Positions 8,385-17,385 of a stretch of DNA of 64,000 nt are shown piece by piece. Made by a program: the position numbers and the translations under genes. Numbering within the stretch: position 1 is the first letter of the stretch; each line of letters starts with the position of its first letter. The DNA lies in assembly GCA_040219025.1 (NCBI GenBank), contig JAVJTE010000029.1, positions 1-64,000 on the forward strand, written 5' to 3'. The notes beneath the pieces were generated by a model. That model did no database searches. It saw nothing but the letters and a program-made list of their open reading frames with translations, and had not been told where the DNA came from. This stretch comes from HT1-32 sp040219025. GTDB taxonomy: Bacteria > Pseudomonadota > Alphaproteobacteria > Rhodospirillales > HT1-32.

Positions 8385-9265
8385 TGGCGCAACCTTCTGC
8401 CGGTCAGTTGTTTGCGCGCGACAATGCCCAGCGATTCCTGCCCTGGGTGACGGCCTTCATGGTTTATCTGGCCTTTCTTGCCCTCTCGGCAGTGCTCAGC
8501 GTTCACACGATGGTGGATGCCTGGAATGCCGAGATCAGTGGTACTGCGACGGTACAGATCGCCCCTGAAACACTGGCGAGCGGTGTGCAGGAGGATGCGG
8601 TGAACCGGGCGCTGGACGTGCTGGAGGCACAGCCCGGTGTCCTGGGTGTGGAGGCGCTTTCCGTCGAAGCTGCTGCCGATCTGCTGGAACCCTGGCTGGG
8701 ATCCGGGGACCATATCGTTGACCTGCCGCTGCCGAGGCTGATCGATGTGCGGCTGGATCCGGATATTGCCGATCTGCAGACTATTGCACGGGAATTGCGC
8801 GCGGCAGTGCCGGGTGCCCGTCTCGACGATCACCGGGTCTGGTTGCAGAACTTCATCAATGTGGTGCTGTGGTTTGAAATTGCGGCTGTCGGGGTCTTCG
8901 CCATTGTCTTGCTGGTGACCATTCTGACGGTGATGTTCACCACCCGGACCGGGCTTGCCATTCATCATGACGTGGTCGAAATCCTGCATCTTGTCGGTGC
9001 CCGGGATTCCTATATTGCCCGCAAGTTCGGGGCGCGGGCGCTGTGGCTCGGACTGCGTGGCGGCCTGATTGGCGGGGTCTTCGCGGCGGGGACCGTCTAC
9101 GGCTTTTCCTGGCTGGCCAGCCGGATCGATGCGGCCCTGCTGCCGTCAGCCCAGCTGTCGCCGCTGAGCTGGGTGATTCTGGCGATGACACCCCTGCTGG
9201 TATCGGCGATTGCATGGGCGACGGCGCGGGCGACTGTCTATACCACGCTCAGGAAGCTGTCATGA
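8384..9265 (+). CDS. ftsX: Cell-division permease-like protein FtsX
   Basis: A 293-residue membrane protein with the FtsX plan: a cytoplasmic N-terminus, helix 1 at about residues 22-45, an extracellular domain of roughly 110 residues that in the family binds a hydrolase or its activator, then three helices in the C-terminal half. The stretch after the second helix (EILHLVGARDSYIARKF) is the conserved FtsX coupling segment that contacts FtsE. It directly overlaps ftsE and is followed by an ATGA overlap with a HAD phosphatase gene, so all are co-translated. Confidence 0.93.
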   Translation: MAQPSAGQLFARDNAQRFLPWVTAFMVYLAFLALSAVLSVHTMVDAWNAEISGTATVQIAPETLASGVQEDAVNRALDVLEAQPGVLGVEALSVEAAADLLEPWLGSGDHIVDLPLPRLIDVRLDPDIADLQTIARELRAAVPGARLDDHRVWLQNFINVVLWFEIAAVGVFAIVLLVTILTVMFTTRTGLAIHHDVVEILHLVGARDSYIARKFGARALWLGLRGGLIGGVFAAGTVYGFSWLASRIDAALLPSAQLSPLSWVILAMTPLLVSAIAWATARATVYTTLRKLS

Positions 9266-9810
9266 CCGCGCCGCTTGTGATTCTCGACCGGGACGGGGTG
9301 CTGAATGTTGATCTGCCGGACTCGGTCACCCGGTTTTCAGACTTTCAGTTGATACCGGGTGCGACCGGCGCGGTGGCCCGTCTGACCGCCGCAGGGTACA
9401 AGATTGCGATTGCAACGAACCAGGCCTGTGTCGGGCGTGGTGATCTGTCCCCCCGGATCCTGCGCCGGATCCATGACCATCTGCGACAGGCGGTCGCCGG
9501 TGATGGCGGGCGGATTGACGCGATCTATTGCTGTCCGGAAACGGCGGCCGAGGCGAACGACCGGCGCAAGCCGGGGGCCGGTATGCTGCGTGAGGCACTG
9601 ACGGACTTCGGTGCGACAGCAGGGAATGTCTGGTTCGTCGGTGACTCGCAGGGTGACCTTCAGGCGGCGAAGACAATCGGGTGCCGTCCGGCACTGGTCC
9701 GCACAGGCAAGGGGGCATCGGTTCTGGCGGCTGGTCTGCCGGATGATGTCTCTGATGTTGCGGTCTTCGATGATTTGACTAGTTTTGTGGATATGGTGGT
9801 GAACGACTGA
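9262..9810 (+). CDS. HAD-IIIA phosphatase, GmhB-like
   Basis: A 182-residue HAD hydrolase. Motif I is DRDGVLN, followed by ATNQACVGRGDLS, RRKPGAGML and GDSQGDLQAA, the pattern of D,D-heptose 1,7-bisphosphate phosphatase (GmhB) and histidinol-phosphatase relatives. The region that holds the zinc-binding cysteines in classic GmhB is reduced here to a Cys-Cys-Pro, so the full zinc site appears absent. The ATG at 9262 overlaps the ftsX stop; a longer frame starting at 9043 lies inside ftsX and is not used. A role in LPS heptose synthesis is likely but not proven. Confidence 0.82.
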   Translation: MTAPLVILDRDGVLNVDLPDSVTRFSDFQLIPGATGAVARLTAAGYKIAIATNQACVGRGDLSPRILRRIHDHLRQAVAGDGGRIDAIYCCPETAAEANDRRKPGAGMLREALTDFGATAGNVWFVGDSQGDLQAAKTIGCRPALVRTGKGASVLAAGLPDDVSDVAVFDDLTSFVDMVVND

Positions 9811-10454
9811 TGATTGGCAGACGTAAACGACGGCGCGGCAGTCTGCTGCGCCGGATCTACTGGTCAGTCGTTCTGCTTGGCCTCGTGATTGCCGGCTGGG
9901 GTGCCGGGCTGATCTGGTTTGTCGGCCAGATGCCTTCCGACACCGCAGAAGATCTGAGGCAGGCAGAAGCGATTGTCGTGCTGACGGGTGGACAGGACCG
10001 TCTGTCGCGGGGATTCAACCTGCTGTCTGACGGCAAGGCGGCGAAGCTCTTTATCTCCGGTGTCTATCGTGGGCTGGATGTGCGGGCATTGCTGGAAATG
10101 TCGCAGCAGTCGCCGGGAGAACTGGAATGCTGCATCGAGCTGGGCTACGCGGCGCCTGACACGATCGGGAATGCGATGGAAACCGGAGGCTGGGTGAAGC
10201 GTAACAATATCAGTTCGATCATTCTGGTGACGGCGCATTACCATGTGCCGCGCAGCCTGCTGGAGTTCCATGACGCAATGCCGACTGTCGATATCCAGGT
10301 TTCGCCGGTCTTCCCCGACAATGTGCGCCGCGATGACTGGTGGCAATGGTCGGGAACGGCCCGGCTTTATGCCGCCGAATACAGCAAGTATATGTTCGCC
10401 CGGCTGCGGCGGCTGGCGAACCGGGCGGTTGACCGGGCCGGAGAGGCGCTTTGA
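9810..10454 (+). CDS. YdcF/ElyC/SanA-type DUF218 protein
   Basis: A 214-residue membrane-anchored protein. A basic N-terminus precedes one transmembrane helix (residues about 14-36). The DUF218 domain follows, with AIVVLTGGQDRL, the D-G-K-A...LFISGV strand and the HYHVPRS segment typical of the family. ElyC/SanA relatives affect peptidoglycan and lipid-carrier metabolism, and YdcF binds S-adenosylmethionine, but the reaction is unsettled. Its start overlaps the HAD gene stop by one base and its stop overlaps the acyltransferase start, so the envelope genes form one operon behind ftsEX. Confidence 0.85.
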   Translation: MIGRRKRRRGSLLRRIYWSVVLLGLVIAGWGAGLIWFVGQMPSDTAEDLRQAEAIVVLTGGQDRLSRGFNLLSDGKAAKLFISGVYRGLDVRALLEMSQQSPGELECCIELGYAAPDTIGNAMETGGWVKRNNISSIILVTAHYHVPRSLLEFHDAMPTVDIQVSPVFPDNVRRDDWWQWSGTARLYAAEYSKYMFARLRRLANRAVDRAGEAL

Positions 10455-11218
10455 TTATCTGGCTGCGGTCGCTGCTGTTCAACCTGCTCTGGTTCTGCGC
10501 GATCCCGCTGTTGCTGATCATTCTGCTGCCGATGCTGCTGATGTCGCGCGGGGTGATGCAGTATGGTGCGAAGCTGTTTACCGGAATGACATCCGGTCTG
10601 CTCCGGTTTGCGGTTGGTCTGCGCTGGCGTGTTGCCGGGCTGGAGCATCTGCCGGACGGGCCCTATATCATCGCGGCGAAACATCAGTCAGCATTCGATA
10701 CGATGGTGTTTCACCTGTTCCTTGATGACCCGATCTTTGTGCTGAAACAGGAACTGACGAAACTGCCGATCTATGGCCGGATGGCAATGCATGCCGGGAT
10801 GATCTCGGTCGACCGTTCTGCCGGGGCCAGCGCCTTGCGGCATCTGGTTCAGGAAACCCGGGCGGCGGCAGCAAACGGATCGCAGATCATTATCTTTCCG
10901 CAAGGTACCCGCACCGCACCCGGCCAGTACGTGCCCTATCATCCGGGGGTGGCCGCGATGTACAAGAACAGCGGCCTGCCGGTTGTCCCCTGCGCGCTGA
11001 ATACCGGCATGTTCTGGGGGCGACGGACCTTCCTGAAACATCCGGGAATAATGACGATCAAATTTCTGGAGCCGATTCCGCCCGGGCTTTCGCGACGGGA
11101 ATTCATGGAGCGTCTGGAGGCCGTGATCGAGCGGGAGACGGCCTTGTTGAGTGATACCGCCAGCGATGATGACAAACCGGTACAGCATCTTGCGGCTGTC
11201 GGCGAGAAAGAAACATAA
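10451..11218 (+). CDS. 1-acyl-sn-glycerol-3-phosphate acyltransferase (PlsC family)
   Basis: A 255-residue lysophospholipid acyltransferase that would convert lysophosphatidate to phosphatidate at the inner membrane. The catalytic HxxxxD motif is HQSAFD after AAK, and the substrate-binding block is FPQGTR, a variant of FPEGTR. An N-terminal hydrophobic segment (residues 1-30) anchors it. The start is TTG at 10451, overlapping the preceding stop. It ends the ftsEX-HAD-YdcF run. Whether it is the main PlsC or a second paralogue cannot be judged here. Confidence 0.88.
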   Translation: MIIWLRSLLFNLLWFCAIPLLLIILLPMLLMSRGVMQYGAKLFTGMTSGLLRFAVGLRWRVAGLEHLPDGPYIIAAKHQSAFDTMVFHLFLDDPIFVLKQELTKLPIYGRMAMHAGMISVDRSAGASALRHLVQETRAAAANGSQIIIFPQGTRTAPGQYVPYHPGVAAMYKNSGLPVVPCALNTGMFWGRRTFLKHPGIMTIKFLEPIPPGLSRREFMERLEAVIERETALLSDTASDDDKPVQHLAAVGEKET

Positions 11219-11351
11219 CAAGAACGTTTCTGTTGCTTTCATCCCCCCGACAGGATGATTATCATCAGACCGGAGGCCGTGCCGGGATGGAGAACAACCC
11301 GTTTCCGGCTGGAATCTCTGTAATGCCGATAGACCGGGGAACCACGCGCAT

Positions 11352-13688
11352 ATGGCGCAGATAGCTGCAATATCTCAACAGATCTGGGACATGAAGTATC
11401 GTCTGAAGGACGAGGCCGGCCACCCGGTTGACCGCACCATTGCTGACAGCTGGAACCGGGTTGCGACGGCGCTGGCCTCGGTTGAGGAAGATCAGGAAGC
11501 CTGGCGCGAACGCTTCCTGCAATGCATGCAGAACTTCCGCTATCTGCCGGCCGGGCGCATTCTCGCCGGTGCGGGCAGTGGCCGCAAGGTGACCCTGTTC
11601 AACTGCTTCGTCATGGGCACCATCCCTGACGATATGAGTTCGATTTTCGAGAATCTGCGCGAGGCGGCCCTGACCATGCAGCAGGGTGGCGGGATCGGCT
11701 ATGACTTCTCGACCATCCGCCCGAAAGGCGCGCCGGTCCGCAGTGTCGGTTCTGATGCCTCCGGGCCGCTGTCTTTCATGGATGTCTGGGATGCGATGTG
11801 CCGGACCATCATGTCCGCCGGATCGCGCCGCGGTGCGATGATGGCGACCCTGCGCTGTGACCATCCGGATATTCTGGCCTTTGTCGATGCCAAGCGTGAT
11901 CCCGGTCGTCTGCGGATGTTCAATCTCTCGGTGCTGGTAACGGATGCCTTTGTCCGGGCGGTGCGGGAGGATGCGCCGTGGGAACTGGTCTTCGACGGTG
12001 TGGTCTATGACAGCATTCAGGCCCGTGACCTGTGGGACCGGATCATGCGGGCTACTTACGCCTATGCCGAACCGGGGGTGATCTTCATCGACCGGATCAA
12101 TGCCCGCAACAATCTCCGCTATTGCGAGGAAATCAGCGCCACCAACCCCTGTGGCGAACAGCCGCTGCCGCCTTATGGTGCCTGTCTGCTGGGCTCGGTC
12201 AATCTGGCGCGGCTGGTGACCAGCCCGTTTCAGGCCGATGCGAAACTGGACATGGCCCTGCTGGACACCATCGTCCGTGATGCGGTGCGGATGATGGACA
12301 ACACGATTGATGTTTCCAACTACCCGCTGGAGGCGCAGCGACAGGAAGCCCTGACCAAGCGCCGGATCGGCCTTGGCGTCACCGGCCTCGCCGATGCGCT
12401 GATCATGTGCGGCACCCGCTATGGCGGTGCCCGCTCGCTCCATCTGGCGGAGACATGGATGCGGGCGTTGCAGCGCTCGGCCTATCTCGCCTCCATCGAT
12501 ATCGCGGCAGAAAAGGGGGCGTTCCCGCTGTTCGATGCGGAAGCCTATCTGGCAGGCGAAAGTATCGCTGAACTGGATCAGGATATCCGTGACGGCATCG
12601 CCCATTTCGGTATCCGCAACAGCCTGCTGACCTCCATCGCGCCGACCGGCACGATCTCGCTCTATGCCGACAATGTCTCGTCAGGGCTGGAGCCGGTGTT
12701 CAGCTTTTCCTATACTCGCAATATCCTGATGCCGGACGGCACCCGCCGCGAGGAACAGGTCTCCGATTACGCCTATCGCCTCTATCGCAAGATGTTCGGC
12801 GAGGAGACGCCGCTGCCCGACTATTTCGTTGATGCGCAGTCGCTGTCGCCATCAGACCATATCGCCATGCAGGCTGCGGTGCAGAAATATGTGGATTCGA
12901 GCATCTCGAAAACCATCAACTGCCCGGAAGATATCAGCTTCGATGCCTTCAAGGACATCTACATGAAGGCCTATGATTCGGGCTGCAAGGGCTGCACCAC
13001 CTATCGCCCGAACGACATCACGGGCTCGGTCCTGTCGGTTGAGCCTAAGGTTAAGGAAGACAAGTCCGAACCGGAACTGCCGCTCGGTGTGCCGGAAGTG
13101 CGACCCGCCGACCAGTTTGATGCCGGTGGCGTGGTCTACATGACCCAGCCGCTGGAGCGCCCGGAAGAGCTGACCGGCGGCACCTACAAGCTGAAATGGC
13201 CGGACAGCGAACATGCGATGTACATCACCATCAATGATGTCATCCAGGACGGCCGCCGCCGCCCGTTCGAGGTGTTCGTGAATTCCAAGAACATGGAACA
13301 TTTCGCCTGGACGGTTGCCCTGACCCGCATGATCTCAGCCGTTTTCCGTCGTGGCGGTGATATCTCCTTCGTGGTCGAGGAACTGAAAGCCATCTTCGAT
13401 CCGCGCGGTGGCCAGTGGGTCAACGGCAAGTATGTTCCCTCTCTGCTGGCCGCCATCGGCGACGTCATTGAACGGCATATGATCGAAATCGGCTTCATCC
13501 CGACCAAGGAAAGCCACGACCGTCATCAGCAGGACCGCATGGTCCTGACCGTCGGCAAGGCCACCGACGGCCAGCTTTCCCCGGCCCCCGCCGCCTTCCG
13601 CCAATGCCCGAAATGCGGCGGCCTGTCGCTGAAGCGCGAGGAAGGCTGCGACAGCTGTGTGGAATGCGGCTATTCGAAATGCGGGTGA
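11352..13688 (+). CDS. nrdJ: Adenosylcobalamin-dependent (class II) ribonucleotide reductase
   Basis: A 778-residue class II RNR, which makes deoxyribonucleotides with or without oxygen using coenzyme B12. The first active-site cysteine is in LFNCFVM, the loop with the radical-bearing cysteine and glutamate is NPCGEQPLPPYGACLLGS, and APTGTISLYADN is the phosphate-binding segment. The C-terminus carries the cysteine-rich tail (CPKCGGLS ... CVECGYSKCG) that shuttles reducing equivalents and may bind zinc. The start ATG follows a weak GGGGA ribosome site at about 11336. The 133 bp upstream do not show a B12-riboswitch core that I can recognise. It is followed by a palindromic repeat that probably terminates it. 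Confidence 0.95.
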   Translation: MAQIAAISQQIWDMKYRLKDEAGHPVDRTIADSWNRVATALASVEEDQEAWRERFLQCMQNFRYLPAGRILAGAGSGRKVTLFNCFVMGTIPDDMSSIFENLREAALTMQQGGGIGYDFSTIRPKGAPVRSVGSDASGPLSFMDVWDAMCRTIMSAGSRRGAMMATLRCDHPDILAFVDAKRDPGRLRMFNLSVLVTDAFVRAVREDAPWELVFDGVVYDSIQARDLWDRIMRATYAYAEPGVIFIDRINARNNLRYCEEISATNPCGEQPLPPYGACLLGSVNLARLVTSPFQADAKLDMALLDTIVRDAVRMMDNTIDVSNYPLEAQRQEALTKRRIGLGVTGLADALIMCGTRYGGARSLHLAETWMRALQRSAYLASIDIAAEKGAFPLFDAEAYLAGESIAELDQDIRDGIAHFGIRNSLLTSIAPTGTISLYADNVSSGLEPVFSFSYTRNILMPDGTRREEQVSDYAYRLYRKMFGEETPLPDYFVDAQSLSPSDHIAMQAAVQKYVDSSISKTINCPEDISFDAFKDIYMKAYDSGCKGCTTYRPNDITGSVLSVEPKVKEDKSEPELPLGVPEVRPADQFDAGGVVYMTQPLERPEELTGGTYKLKWPDSEHAMYITINDVIQDGRRRPFEVFVNSKNMEHFAWTVALTRMISAVFRRGGDISFVVEELKAIFDPRGGQWVNGKYVPSLLAAIGDVIERHMIEIGFIPTKESHDRHQQDRMVLTVGKATDGQLSPAPAAFRQCPKCGGLSLKREEGCDSCVECGYSKCG

Positions 13689-13700
13689 GTTTCTGTCCGG

Positions 13701-13792
13701 TCCTTCGAGACGCGCTTTCAGCGCTCCTCAGGATGAGGAATTTTCAAATATTCCTCATCCTGAGGAGCCTGCGCAGCAGGCGTCTCGAAGGA
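13701..13792. repeat. Long palindromic repeat, copy A
   Basis: Arms 13701-13740 and 13751-13792 pair almost fully around a 10-base AT-rich loop. Both ends read TCCTTCGAGACGC or its complement, and the centre carries CTCAGGATGAGGA. The element lies between the convergent ends of nrdJ and a DUF2238 gene and could terminate both. A second copy in the same orientation lies at 14622-14718. Confidence 0.88.
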
Positions 13793-13815
13793 CCAGGCTA
13801 ACCGGCCCCTGTTTC

Positions 13816-14436
13816 TCAGTTCTTTTGGTGCCTGATCTTCTCAAGGCCCCGGTCATGCATCCGGCTCAGTGTCACCAGCGCGGTAACTGCGCCGGTGAGG
13901 GCCAGGAACATGTCCCACTGGGTGTCCCAGACATCGCCCTGGGTGCCGAGGAACTGTTCGGCTGACTGGCCGAGCAGGGCGGCGCTCCACCATTCCAGCA
14001 GTTCGTAGAAGGCGCTGAAGGCGAGGCAGAAGCAGACCACGAGGAAGGGCAGCCAGCGGGTGCCGGCCAGTGGCGACCGGCGGATCAGGATTTCACGGGC
14101 GATGATCGCCGGCACGAAGCCCTGCGCCAGATGGCCGATCCGGTCGTAAGGATTGCGCGAGAAGTCCAGCGCCTCCTGCAGCCAGAATCCGGCCGGGACT
14201 TCCGCATATGTGTAATGACCGCCAATGACGAGAATGACTGCATGCAGGCAGATCAGGCCATAGGCCAGGTCGGTCAGACGGAACCGGTCGATGGTCGCGA
14301 TCATCAGCGGAACGGCCAGCATGACCGGCAGGGTTTCCATCAGCCAGGTCAGCCGGTCGCTCGGGCCGATGGCACTGATCAGCAGGGCTGCGAAGGCGAT
14401 GGCGAAGGTCCACCAGGGAAACGAGAGATATTTCAT
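13816..14436 (-). CDS. DUF2238 (YjdF-like) inner-membrane protein
   Basis: A 206-residue polytopic membrane protein with about six hydrophobic helices. The segments RNPYDRIGHLAQGFVPA, FYELLEWWSA and GDVWDTQWDM are typical of the DUF2238/YjdF family, whose function is unknown. The start at 14436 is chosen over an in-frame ATG 13 codons upstream because the first helix begins immediately after it. The gene is flanked on both sides by direct copies of the same palindromic repeat. Confidence 0.85.
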   Translation of the reverse strand: MKYLSFPWWTFAIAFAALLISAIGPSDRLTWLMETLPVMLAVPLMIATIDRFRLTDLAYGLICLHAVILVIGGHYTYAEVPAGFWLQEALDFSRNPYDRIGHLAQGFVPAIIAREILIRRSPLAGTRWLPFLVVCFCLAFSAFYELLEWWSAALLGQSAEQFLGTQGDVWDTQWDMFLALTGAVTALVTLSRMHDRGLEKIRHQKN

Positions 14437-14621
14437 CGGCACGGGCTGTCCTTCCTGGTTCTGATGCTCTCGCACAGACCTGCATCATAGGACCGGGCGC
14501 AGGATCTGTCGTTACTCGCTTTTTCTGAGGGGTGACGGGCGAGTCACTGAAACCTCGGGTCAACCTGCAGCAGATGCAGGAAGCAGGTGCCAAAGCTGTT
14601 TACGGATGTGCCTGTCCGGAA

Positions 14622-14718
14622 TCCTTCGAGACGCGCTTTCAGCGCTCCTCAGGATGAGGAGTTATTCAATCCGTCTCCCCTCATCGTGAGGAGCCTGCAA
14701 AGCAGGCGTCTCGAAGGA
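14622..14718. repeat. Long palindromic repeat, copy B
   Basis: A second copy of the 13701-13792 element in the same orientation: outer arms ATCCTTCGAGACGCGC and GGCGTCTCGAAGGAT are kept, and the inner stem around CTCAGGATGAGGA is weaker because the central loop has diverged. It lies just past the stop of the minus-strand chaC gene. The remaining part of 14437-14737 shows no gene or other signal. Confidence 0.85.
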
Positions 14719-14737
14719 TGCTGCGAAAATGCCGTGA

Positions 14738-15274
14738 CTATTTTTCCAGCGCCCGCATCAGGGCGTCAAGCCGGGCGGAGCGGATGCCGACGTCGCGCAT
14801 ATGCTCGACCGTTGAGCGGACATAATCGATGTTGATCCCGCTGACGCCTCTGCCCTGCAGGACGAAACGAACCTGCTCGTCGATGCTGAGGACGCCGGCA
14901 TACTGGGGGTGGTCGCGCACGGCGATGAAGCTGTAGGCTTTCAGCGGGCCGGCGGCGGTGTCGACGCGGAGCCAGCGGGGCTGGTACACGGCGGTGACCA
15001 TCTCGCGGTCGTCGAGATATTTCTGGGTGGCGGGCCATTTGGCCGGGTCGACGCGGAAGGCCTTGCCCTTGCAGGCCCCGCCACGATCGAGGCCGAAGAC
15101 CAGACCCGGGCAGTCCTGGGTACCGCGATGATGCCAGGAATAGATGCAGAGCGATCGGTGATAGCCCCGCAGCGTGCTGTCACGTTCTTCGAGGAAATCG
15201 AAGTCGGGACGCCACATCAGCGAGCCATAGGCGAAGACCCAGACCGGATTGTCGATAGCAGTTGTTTTACTCAT
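14738..15274 (-). CDS. ChaC-type gamma-glutamylcyclotransferase
   Basis: A 178-residue cytoplasmic enzyme of the ChaC family, which cleaves glutathione to 5-oxoproline and Cys-Gly. The substrate loop VFAYGSLMW lies near residues 13-21, SWHHRGT (about 46-52) and GLVFGLDRGGACKG are family blocks, and the catalytic glutamate is expected at the DDREM segment. Length is typical of bacterial ChaC. Its start overlaps by 4 bp the stop of the upstream EamA transporter gene, so the two are co-transcribed. Confidence 0.9.
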   Translation of the reverse strand: MSKTTAIDNPVWVFAYGSLMWRPDFDFLEERDSTLRGYHRSLCIYSWHHRGTQDCPGLVFGLDRGGACKGKAFRVDPAKWPATQKYLDDREMVTAVYQPRWLRVDTAAGPLKAYSFIAVRDHPQYAGVLSIDEQVRFVLQGRGVSGINIDYVRSTVEHMRDVGIRSARLDALMRALEK

Positions 15275-16161
15275 TTACGGGTCACCAGTGCGACCCCCCC
15301 GGCGGCGATGGCAAAGCCCAGGATTGCGAGGGGTGGCAGGGCCTCGTCGAACAGCAGCCAGCCGAACAGGGCGGCACCGGGCGGGACAAGGTAGAACAGG
15401 CTGGTGACCTTGGTTGCCGCACCGTTATGGATCAGGAACAGCAACAACCCGACCGCCCCCCAGGACAGCACGACCACCAGCCAGACAAAGGCGAAGACAA
15501 ATTCGCCGGTCCATTCAATCCGGAAGTCTTCCAGCAACAGTGCACCGATCAGTGTTGCGGCACCGGCCGCCATGAACTGGATGGCCGATCCGCTGCGCAG
15601 CGGCATGTCCGAACAGAACCGTTTCTGGTACAGCGTACCGACGGTGATGGCGATCAGCCCGGCGACGCAGATGCCAAATCCCAGCCCGTCCCCCTGACTG
15701 AAATCCATCTTCTGCCAGACCACCATGGCCACCCCGGCCAGCCCGAGCAGCAGCCCGACCCACTGACGCCAGGTGACCGTCTCGCCCAGCATGCGAGGGG
15801 CGATCAGCCCGGTCAGCAGTGGTTGCAGCCCGACGATCAGAGCCGAGACACCGGCGGTAACACCGAGATCAATGGCGACAAACACCGCACTGAGATAGCC
15901 GCCATGAGCGAGCAGCCCAAAGACGCAGATATGTCCGGTCTGGCGCCAGTCGCGTGGCCAGGCGCTGCGGGTCAGCACCACCAGCAGCACAAGACCGGCG
16001 GCAGCAACCGCGAATCGCAGGGACAGGAAGCTGAGGGGTTCGGCATAGGGTGTGCCCATGCGGGCACCGACGAAGCCCGTCGACCAGATCGGCACAAAGG
16101 CCCAGGAGGCGAGAGTCACCTTGAGGGCGTTGGTTTCTGCTTCGGTGCGCTGTTGTGCCAT
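15271..16161 (-). CDS. EamA/DMT-family transporter
   Basis: A 296-residue membrane protein with ten predicted helices in two repeated EamA halves; the second half starts near residue 160. The N-terminal helix segment (WAFVPIWSTGFVGARMG) is typical of the RhaT/YdcZ-like DMT transporters. Substrate is not readable from sequence; relatives export amino acids, metabolites or drugs. The overlap with the glutathione-cleaving chaC gene hints at a thiol or amino-acid related role but does not prove one. Confidence 0.87.
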   Translation of the reverse strand: MAQQRTEAETNALKVTLASWAFVPIWSTGFVGARMGTPYAEPLSFLSLRFAVAAAGLVLLVVLTRSAWPRDWRQTGHICVFGLLAHGGYLSAVFVAIDLGVTAGVSALIVGLQPLLTGLIAPRMLGETVTWRQWVGLLLGLAGVAMVVWQKMDFSQGDGLGFGICVAGLIAITVGTLYQKRFCSDMPLRSGSAIQFMAAGAATLIGALLLEDFRIEWTGEFVFAFVWLVVVLSWGAVGLLLFLIHNGAATKVTSLFYLVPPGAALFGWLLFDEALPPLAILGFAIAAGGVALVTRK

Positions 16162-16252
16162 GACCGGGATATGACCTGTCGGCTGGGATGACGGGTTGAG
16201 ATGTTCTATAGAGGGGTTACCGTAGGTCCGTCAAAACATCCCTCTGGTTTCC

Positions 16253-17278
16253 ATGCGCAGACTGATTGTCTTTCCCGCTCTTATCGTCTTTCTGGTCATC
16301 GCCGCCTGGTCCGGCTGGTGGTATCTGCTGGCGGCCCGCACAGAGGCCGGTTTTCAGGCATGGATTGACGACCGGCGGGCCGAGGGGATGGAGGTCACCT
16401 ATCAGGGCTATACCATCAGCGGTTTCCCCCGGGAAGTCCGGCTGACCATCGACCAGCCGAAAGTGCGCACCGCCGGGCCACAAGGGGTCACCAGATGGTC
16501 AACACCCTATGCAACCGCCTGGGCAACCCCCTGGTCACCGCTGACCATCATGGTCGAACCGTCGGGGCGGCACAGCCTGCTGATCCAGCAGGGTGACCGG
16601 CGCACGGATATTGATGTTGCAGCGACGGCGCTGCTGGGACGGGTGATGATCGGGAATGACGGGCAGGTTCAGTCCGTTGATGTTTCGGCAGACGGACTTG
16701 TGGCAACAGCGAATGCCGAGGAAATGGTGCGGTTCAGCCGGTTCGTGCTGCGTCTGTCGGATCTGGGCAACCTCGGGACGGCAGCGCCGAAGAAGATCCG
16801 GATGGAAGTCGCCAATCTGATCCTGCCACAGCTTCGCGGTCAGCCGCTGGGCTCGCGCCTTGAAGCCCTTGCCCTGGATGCGGATCTGACCGGCGTGATT
16901 GCCGGGCGTGCCCCGTCACAGATGGTGACCATGTGGCGCGACACCGGCGGGCGGGCGATCATCAATGATTTTCGCGCAACCTGGGGACAGCTGGCGCTGG
17001 CGGCAAACGGGGAAGGCCATGTCGATGAGGCTTTGCAGCCGAACCTGAAACTGGCAACCAGAACGACTGGGTTGCCGGAGACGGTGGATGCACTGGCGGC
17101 AAAGGGTTTCCTGCAATCCGGTGCGGCGACAGCCGTAAAATTTGCCCTGACTGTGCTGGGCAGCCGTCCAACCTCCGGTCCTCGTGGTGCCATCGACCTT
17201 CCGGTGTCGATCCGCAACCAGACTGTATTTCTGGGCTCCATCGGACTGGCGAAGGTACCGAATATCGTCTGGTATTGA
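16253..17278 (+). CDS. DUF2125 domain protein
   Basis: A 341-residue protein with one N-terminal transmembrane helix (about residues 5-25) and a large periplasmic domain. The block after the helix (AGFQAWIDDRRAEGMEV, then YTISGFPREV) is the start of the alphaproteobacterial DUF2125 family; the fold is likely beta-rich and AsmA/DUF945-like. No enzymatic motif is seen. It stands alone, divergent from the EamA-chaC pair. Function unknown. Confidence 0.85.
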   Translation: MRRLIVFPALIVFLVIAAWSGWWYLLAARTEAGFQAWIDDRRAEGMEVTYQGYTISGFPREVRLTIDQPKVRTAGPQGVTRWSTPYATAWATPWSPLTIMVEPSGRHSLLIQQGDRRTDIDVAATALLGRVMIGNDGQVQSVDVSADGLVATANAEEMVRFSRFVLRLSDLGNLGTAAPKKIRMEVANLILPQLRGQPLGSRLEALALDADLTGVIAGRAPSQMVTMWRDTGGRAIINDFRATWGQLALAANGEGHVDEALQPNLKLATRTTGLPETVDALAAKGFLQSGAATAVKFALTVLGSRPTSGPRGAIDLPVSIRNQTVFLGSIGLAKVPNIVWY

Positions 17279-17328
17279 ACCCGACCCCGCAGGACGGGAT
17301 GATTGCATCACGAAAATGAAACAGTATA

Positions 17329-17340
17329 TTGTCTGGACAA
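17329..17340. promoter_or_regulatory. Candidate operator upstream of tcuA
   Basis: TTGTCTGGACAA is an inverted repeat (TTGTC, 2-nt spacer, GACAA) 45 bp before the tcuA start. Its half-sites resemble those bound by GntR-family regulators and match those of the palindrome at 38707. No regulator gene adjoins tcuA, so the assignment is tentative. Confidence 0.4.
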
Positions 17341-17385
17341 AACGGACAAGAGATCACCGGGGAGACCGGGAGTGGGGAAGCGCTG

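Noticed and set aside
11265..12605. 446-codon open frame on the minus strand
   Set aside because: It lies fully inside the well-supported class II RNR gene on the other strand; high GC opens such antisense frames, and its translation is rich in Arg/His/Gln with no domain.
13701..14718. Insertion sequence ends
   Set aside because: The gene between the two copies is a DUF2238 membrane protein, not a transposase, and each copy is itself a complete palindrome.
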